Assembly: GCF_019654975.1 (NCBI RefSeq)
Contig: NZ_BPEW01000005.1
Span: 62,001 to 126,000 of the forward strand
DNA length: 64,000 nucleotides
From: Shewanella sp. c952
GTDB taxonomy: Bacteria > Pseudomonadota > Gammaproteobacteria > Enterobacterales > Shewanellaceae
Reading direction: 5' to 3'
Part shown: one piece after another, positions 59,401-64,000 of the stretch
Position numbering within the stretch: position 1 is the first letter of the stretch
Layout: each line of letters starts with the position of its first letter
Position numbers and translations under genes: made by a program
The notes under the pieces: model-generated
Databases searched by the model: none
The model's input: the letters and a program-made list of their open reading frames with translations, nothing else
What the model was told of the DNA's origin: nothing

Positions 59401-60477
59401 TCAATCTAGGCAAACAGCAACACGAGGAGTGAGCTTGGTGACAAGCTCATAAGCGATTGTACCAATATGCTCAGCCACCTCCTCAACAGGCAGTTCTTTA
59501 CCCCACAAAACAGCGAGATCGCCCACTTTATCGTTAGCGTCAATACCGAGATCCACTGTCAGCATATCCATCGACACTCTACCTACAATCGGTACGATAC
59601 GACCATTAACCAGTACCGGCGTGCCAAGTGGTGCATTGCGCGGATAGCCATCACCATAACCGATAGCGACTACACCAAGATTAGTGTCTTTTTCTGCAGT
59701 CCAATAGCTACCATAACCAGCACTTTCACCTGCTTTGTGCTCACGAATGGCGATCAGCTGAGAAACTAAGTCCATCGCAGGCAATAAGCCGTGTTTAGTG
59801 CCTAAATCGCCGAAAACAGGTGAAACGCCATAAAGTGCTATTCCTGGTCGAATCCAGTCAGCTTGGCTTTGCTGCCAAAATAATGCACCAGCAGAATTAG
59901 CCAGAGTGCGATCACCGGGAAGATCTTTGGTCAATGTATCAAACACCAGCTGTTGCTCAGCGGTAGTTGGGTTGCTTGGTTCATCGGCGCAGGCAAAGTG
60001 AGTCATCAAATGAATAGGTTTGGCGACATTGTCATTGGCCATTAACCTTTGATAAGTGGCATCGAACTGCGCCGGCGAAAAACCAAGACGATGCATGCCG
60101 CTATCGACTTTAAGCCAAACAGTGACCGGCTTGCTCAAATTTATGCTTTCCAACATTTCAAGCTGAGACTCATGATGCACCACGGTTTCGATGTCGTGCT
60201 CAACCAAAGTAGTTAGATCACCGATACGGAAAAAACCTTCGAGTAGTAGGAGTTTAGCTGCCACGCCACCAGCTCGTAGCGCCAGCGCTTCTTCAAGGCG
60301 TGCTAAGCCAAAACCATCAGCATTACCTAAACACTGGGCGACATTCAACAAGCCATGACCATAGCCATTAGCTTTTACTACCGCCATCACTTTACTGTTA
60401 GGCGCCAACTCATGCAGCCGGGCTAAATTGTGGCTTAGCGCTTTACGACTGATCTCTGCTCGTGGAAATGGTTTCAA
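59401..60477 (-). CDS. alr: Alanine racemase
   Basis: A PLP enzyme making D-alanine for peptidoglycan; 358 residues. The PLP Lys is in [13 protein letters not shown] (about 30-42), the second catalytic Tyr in SAGYGSYW, and substrate-binding VGRVSMDML follows. It is downstream of dnaB, as in E. coli, but a terminator hairpin lies in between, so its expression may be partly independent. Confidence 0.96.
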   Translation of the reverse strand: MKPFPRAEISRKALSHNLARLHELAPNSKVMAVVKANGYGHGLLNVAQCLGNADGFGLARLEEALALRAGGVAAKLLLLEGFFRIGDLTTLVEHDIETVVHHESQLEMLESINLSKPVTVWLKVDSGMHRLGFSPAQFDATYQRLMANDNVAKPIHLMTHFACADEPSNPTTAEQQLVFDTLTKDLPGDRTLANSAGALFWQQSQADWIRPGIALYGVSPVFGDLGTKHGLLPAMDLVSQLIAIREHKAGESAGYGSYWTAEKDTNLGVVAIGYGDGYPRNAPLGTPVLVNGRIVPIVGRVSMDMLTVDLGIDANDKVGDLAVLWGKELPVEEVAEHIGTIAYELVTKLTPRVAVCLD

Positions 60478-60502
60478 AACTAGCCTTGTTAGATGTTATC
60501 AA

Positions 60503-60529
60503 AAAATAAGAGCCTCATTGAGGCTCTAT
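60503..60529 (-). terminator. Terminator between dnaB and alr
   Basis: Read leftward, AGAGCCTC and GAGGCTCT pair around three bases, followed by TATTTTTT. It is 25 bp upstream of the alr start codon and 41 bp past the dnaB stop. Confidence 0.8.
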
Positions 60530-60570
60530 TGTAGTGATTTATTGTTAGTAAAAATCGTTATGAACAACAA

Positions 60571-61977
60571 TTAATCTTCTTCGAACTGCGGGCCTGCATA
60601 ATTGTCAAAACGAGAAAACTGCCCTTGGAAGGTTAAGCGTACACGCCCAATAGGGCCGTTACGTTGCTTACCAATAATAATCTCAGCGGTGCCCTTATCT
60701 TCAGAGTCATCGTTATACACTTCATCACGATAAATAAACATGATCAAGTCGGCATCCTGCTCGATTGCGCCCGATTCACGCAAATCCGAGTTAATAGGAC
60801 GTTTATCAGCACGTTGCTCCAATGAACGGTTAAGCTGTGATAGCGCAACAACAGGGATCTCTAATTCCTTAGCTAAGGCTTTAAGTGAGCGAGAGATCTC
60901 TGAAATTTCTAGAGTACGGTTGTCTTTTAACGCAGGAACCTGCATCAACTGAAGGTAATCGATCATGATCATCGATAGGCCGCCATACTCACGCGCAACA
61001 CGCCTTGCACGGCTTCGCACTTCTGTAGGTGTTAGCCCTGAACCATCATCGATATACATCTTGCCCTGCTCGAGCATTATCCCCATTGTTGACGACACTC
61101 GTGCCCAATCATCATCATCGAGTTGTCCGGTACGAATTTTTGTTTGATCCACTCGTCCCAGTGATGCCAGCATACGCATCATGATCTGTTCAGAGGGCAT
61201 CTCCAAACTAAAAATAAGCACAGGTTTATCTTCATGCAAAGCAGCCTGTTCACACAAGTTCATTGCAAAAGTGGTTTTACCCATAGATGGACGCGCTGCA
61301 ACAATAATTAAATCGCCAGACTGGAAGCCTGCAGTCATATTATCGAGATCGCCAAAACCACTCGACACGCCGGTCACACCATTGGTTGGGTTATTATAAA
61401 GCTCTTCGATTTTATCGACGGTTTTTTCGAGAATCGTTTTAATGCCTTCAGGGCCTTCATTAGCGTTAGCGCGTTGCTCTGCGATTTTGAAAACTTTGGT
61501 CTCAGCTAAATCCAGTAGTTCACTTGAATTACGCCCTTCAGGATTAAAGCCTGCGTCAGCGATTTCGTTAGCAACCTTAATCATGTCACGAACAACAGCA
61601 CGCTCACGCACAATGTCAGCATAAGAGTGAATGTTGCCAGCACTCGGTGTGTTCTTGGCTATTTCGCCAATGTAAGCAAAGCCACCGACATCTTCTAATT
61701 GGTCTTCAAGCTCTAACTGCTCAGAGACGGTAATTAAGTCGATTGGGTTACCTGCACTGACCAGCACTTCCATCGCAGTGAAAATCATCGCGTGAGCTCG
61801 CGAATAGAAATCCTCTTTTACAACCGCTTCTGCCACTCTGTCCCATGCATCAGAATCTAACATCAAACCGCCGAGAACAGATTGCTCTGCTTCAATTGAA
61901 TGCGGTGGCATCTTCAGCGCATCCATCTGAATATCTCTTGGCTTTTCTTTGGCCTTAAAGGCGCGTTGCTGTGACAT
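60571..61977 (-). CDS. dnaB: Replicative DNA helicase
   Basis: A hexameric 5'-3' helicase of the replication fork; 468 residues from ATG 61977, chosen for GGAG six bases upstream and the MSQQRAFKAKEK start (frame open 22 codons further). The N-terminal domain begins PPHSIEAEQSVLGGLM, and the RecA core has Walker A ARPSMGKTTFAMNL, Walker B MIMIDYLQLM, and RQKNGP-like KQRNGPIG (arginine finger region). No intein is present. Heads the dnaB-alr pair. Confidence 0.97.
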   Translation of the reverse strand: MSQQRAFKAKEKPRDIQMDALKMPPHSIEAEQSVLGGLMLDSDAWDRVAEAVVKEDFYSRAHAMIFTAMEVLVSAGNPIDLITVSEQLELEDQLEDVGGFAYIGEIAKNTPSAGNIHSYADIVRERAVVRDMIKVANEIADAGFNPEGRNSSELLDLAETKVFKIAEQRANANEGPEGIKTILEKTVDKIEELYNNPTNGVTGVSSGFGDLDNMTAGFQSGDLIIVAARPSMGKTTFAMNLCEQAALHEDKPVLIFSLEMPSEQIMMRMLASLGRVDQTKIRTGQLDDDDWARVSSTMGIMLEQGKMYIDDGSGLTPTEVRSRARRVAREYGGLSMIMIDYLQLMQVPALKDNRTLEISEISRSLKALAKELEIPVVALSQLNRSLEQRADKRPINSDLRESGAIEQDADLIMFIYRDEVYNDDSEDKGTAEIIIGKQRNGPIGRVRLTFQGQFSRFDNYAGPQFEED

Positions 61978-62101
61978 TAAATCTCCAAAATTCCAACGAT
62001 TAAGCAAAATGTGGTATAAAACGGGCTCAAGCAGAGCAGGCAATTAACATCATACGACCTGCAAATAAATAAAACACACAAAAACAATATAAGGAAAGAA
62101 C

Positions 62102-64000
62102 ATGCGCAATGCATTGATTGCCGCAATCGCTCTCTCTACTGGGGTACTGTCATCCTCAGCAGTTATGGCTGATGAAGGACAGTGGCAGCCGTATCAGATG
62201 CCCTCTATCGCTGACAAACTCAGTGAACGCGGTATTGATATCCCAGCAGAACAACTCGCCGATCTCACTCGCTACCCTATGAATGCCGTTGTAGGTTTGG
62301 GCTATTGTACCGCCAGTTTTGTTTCGCCCCAAGGCTTAGTTGTCACAAACCATCATTGTGCCTACCGTGCTATTCAATATAACAGTAAAAAAGAACATAA
62401 TTATCTTGCCGATGGTTTTTTAGCGACCAGTAAAGACCAAGAGCCTACTGCAGGCCCCAATGAACGTCTGTATATTACAGAAGCGGTCACCAACGTATCG
62501 ACCCAAGTAAAACAAGATATTGGTAACGACCCGTTACTACGCTATGAAAATATCCAAGCCAATCGTAAAGCGCTCATAAAAGAGTGTGAGTCTGATGATA
62601 ACTATCGCTGTTCAGTACGTAGTTTTCATAATGGTCTTGAGTACTACCTCATTAAGCAACTCATTATTCGCGATGTACGCTTAGTTTATGCGCCGCCAGA
62701 AAGTGCTGGCGCATTCGGAGGGGATATTGATAACTACGAATATCCTCGCCATTCAGCTGACTTTACTTTCCTCCGTGCTTACGTTGGTAAAGATGGCAAA
62801 CCAGCGGTATTTAATAAAGACAACGTGCCTTATCAACCCAAAAGCTATCTAAAGATTAACGCCGATGGCGTTAAAGCCGGTGATGGTGTATTTGTTGCGG
62901 GTTACCCCGGCTCTACCAGTCGATACCGCTTAACTAGTGAACTCAAGTTTGCTAGTGATTGGTTATACCCAACGCTTGCCACTCGTTACCAGTTGCGTAT
63001 CGACACCATTGAAGCGATGAGCGCTGCTAATAATGAAGTGAAGATCAAATACGCAGGCAAGCTTGCCGGTATGGCCAACCGCATGAAAAAGTATAACGGC
63101 CTACTCGACGGCTTTAAAGCCACAGATATCGCGGGTATTAAGCAAGTTCGTGAAGATGACTTTAAGGCATGGCTAGCAAAGGACAAAACTTACCAATCTT
63201 TCCAGACTCAGTTTGATGAACTGGAAACACTACTGGTTGAACAACGTAAGCAGCGTCAAACCCGTTATTACTTTGAGAATGCGCAAAGTAGCGCACTGCT
63301 TGCAACAGCGAATAAACTCTACCGCCTAGCTAAAGAGAAAGCTAAACCTGATGCAGAGCGAGAAGAGGGCTACCAAGAGCGTGATATGAAGATGTTTAAA
63401 GCACGTCTTAAGCGTCTTGATTCAAGCTTTGCAGTGAGCGTTGATAAAACACTTTGGTTACAAGATTTAGAAGCATATCTGAACCAAGACATCCGTGTTA
63501 GCGAACTTGATACAGCGCTGAATGAAGGCGATGTGGAAGCAAGCCTTTCTGAAAAGCTAGATGGGCTTTACGCACTTACTTCATTAACTGATAAAGACAA
63601 GCGACTTGCTTGGATGGATGCAGATGCGAGTGCATTTGAAACCAGTTCAGATCCTTTCATTCGTCTTGCCGTATCTTTATATGACAAGAATATGAGTGGT
63701 GAAAAGGCTGCTAAAACATTAGCAGGTAAGTTGTCGATGGCGCGTCCGGACTATATGAAGGCAGTCATTGCTTACTACAAGTCTAACAACTGGCCAGTAT
63801 ACCCAGATGCCAACGGCACATTGCGGATCACCTACGGCATGGTCGATGGCTACCAATCTAAAGATGCACTCTATAAACAGCCATTTACACGCTTAGAAGG
63901 CATTCCAGCCAAACACACAGGTGTAGAGCCGTTTAATGCACCCGCCAAGTTATTAAAAGCGATTGCAGAGCAGCGTTACGGCAGTCATAAAGTGGCAACG
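62102..64000 (+). CDS. S46-family dipeptidyl peptidase (partial)
   Basis: At least 633 residues, open to the window end. A signal peptide of about 23 residues (cleavage after VMA) leads to a periplasmic serine exopeptidase of the S46 (DPP7/DPP11) family. The catalytic His is in TNHHCAYRAIQ and the Asp in GGDIDNYEYPRH; GYPGSTSRYRL is conserved. The Ser and the residue that selects hydrophobic or acidic P1 lie beyond the window, so DPP7 and DPP11 cannot be told apart. AAGGA seven bases before ATG. It diverges from dnaB. Confidence 0.9.
   Translation, partial: MRNALIAAIALSTGVLSSSAVMADEGQWQPYQMPSIADKLSERGIDIPAEQLADLTRYPMNAVVGLGYCTASFVSPQGLVVTNHHCAYRAIQYNSKKEHNYLADGFLATSKDQEPTAGPNERLYITEAVTNVSTQVKQDIGNDPLLRYENIQANRKALIKECESDDNYRCSVRSFHNGLEYYLIKQLIIRDVRLVYAPPESAGAFGGDIDNYEYPRHSADFTFLRAYVGKDGKPAVFNKDNVPYQPKSYLKINADGVKAGDGVFVAGYPGSTSRYRLTSELKFASDWLYPTLATRYQLRIDTIEAMSAANNEVKIKYAGKLAGMANRMKKYNGLLDGFKATDIAGIKQVREDDFKAWLAKDKTYQSFQTQFDELETLLVEQRKQRQTRYYFENAQSSALLATANKLYRLAKEKAKPDAEREEGYQERDMKMFKARLKRLDSSFAVSVDKTLWLQDLEAYLNQDIRVSELDTALNEGDVEASLSEKLDGLYALTSLTDKDKRLAWMDADASAFETSSDPFIRLAVSLYDKNMSGEKAAKTLAGKLSMARPDYMKAVIAYYKSNNWPVYPDANGTLRITYGMVDGYQSKDALYKQPFTRLEGIPAKHTGVEPFNAPAKLLKAIAEQRYGSHKVAT

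Noticed and set aside
60571..61977. Intein in dnaB
   Set aside because: The helicase reads without interruption through Walker A and B at normal length.

Overview
The window looks like part of a chromosome from a marine gammaproteobacterium of the genus Shewanella. The evidence is the proteins themselves (CRP, ParC and DbpA are very close to their Enterobacteria/Shewanella forms), a ten-haem OmcA/MtrC-family lipoprotein, a dmsABGH-type extracellular DMSO reductase set, and many gene neighbourhoods shared with E. coli. The species cannot be fixed from the sequence. Most of the window is ordinary core genome. I see no phage, CRISPR array, transposase or rRNA.

Layout. 1-0.5 kb: a tandem array of tRNA-Gly(GCC) genes with decayed copies, next to orn, as in E. 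coli. 1.2-7.4 kb: rsgA, psd, an EamA transporter and mscM (the E. coli rsgA-psd-mscM block with an extra gene). 7.4-9.9 kb: a glycerophosphodiesterase, a small membrane protein, a hydroxyacid dehydrogenase and bfd behind a Fur-like box. 10-19.5 kb: parC with a sorbosone-dehydrogenase-like gene, then parE-yqiA-cpdA-yqiB-nudF read leftwards and tolC rightwards, with a palindrome over the predicted tolC -35 box. 19.6-21.7 kb: a GMC oxidoreductase with a Tat-exported small subunit.

21.9-41.6 kb is an expanded version of the E. coli yheV-yheS-yheT-yheU-prkB-crp-argD neighbourhood. It holds yheT-yheU, a 178-bp MITE-like element, prkB, an array of 80-bp tandem repeats, a TPR/Sel1 protein, crp, a PepSY protein with a two-component system, a DUF1338 protein, the arginine succinyltransferase genes astD-astA next to argD/astC, an HDOD protein, dbpA, a doubled DsbA-like protein, yheV and yheS. 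41.6-47.3 kb: small envelope genes (TIGR02444, an outer-membrane barrel, DUF2333, a PCu(A)C copper chaperone ending in six histidines), an enoyl-CoA hydratase, a leftward cluster of very small genes around a PspC protein, and dusA.

47.7-59.3 kb is the accessory respiratory island. It holds an unknown gene, then dmsH-dmsG-dmsB-dmsA (leftward), an unusual set of inverted repeats upstream of dmsA, two overlapping LysR-type regulators, a divergent decahaem OmcA/MtrC-family cytochrome with a collagen-like stretch and atypical cysteine pairs, and an Omp85-like barrel without POTRA domains. The DmsE/DmsF electron conduit usual for extracellular DMSO respiration is missing from the window. 59.4-64 kb returns to core genes: alr, dnaB and the start of an S46 dipeptidyl peptidase that runs off the end.

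The strongest candidates for something not yet described are the dms/cytochrome/dual-LysR island with its palindromic operator, and the cluster of tiny translationally coupled ORFs beside pspC.
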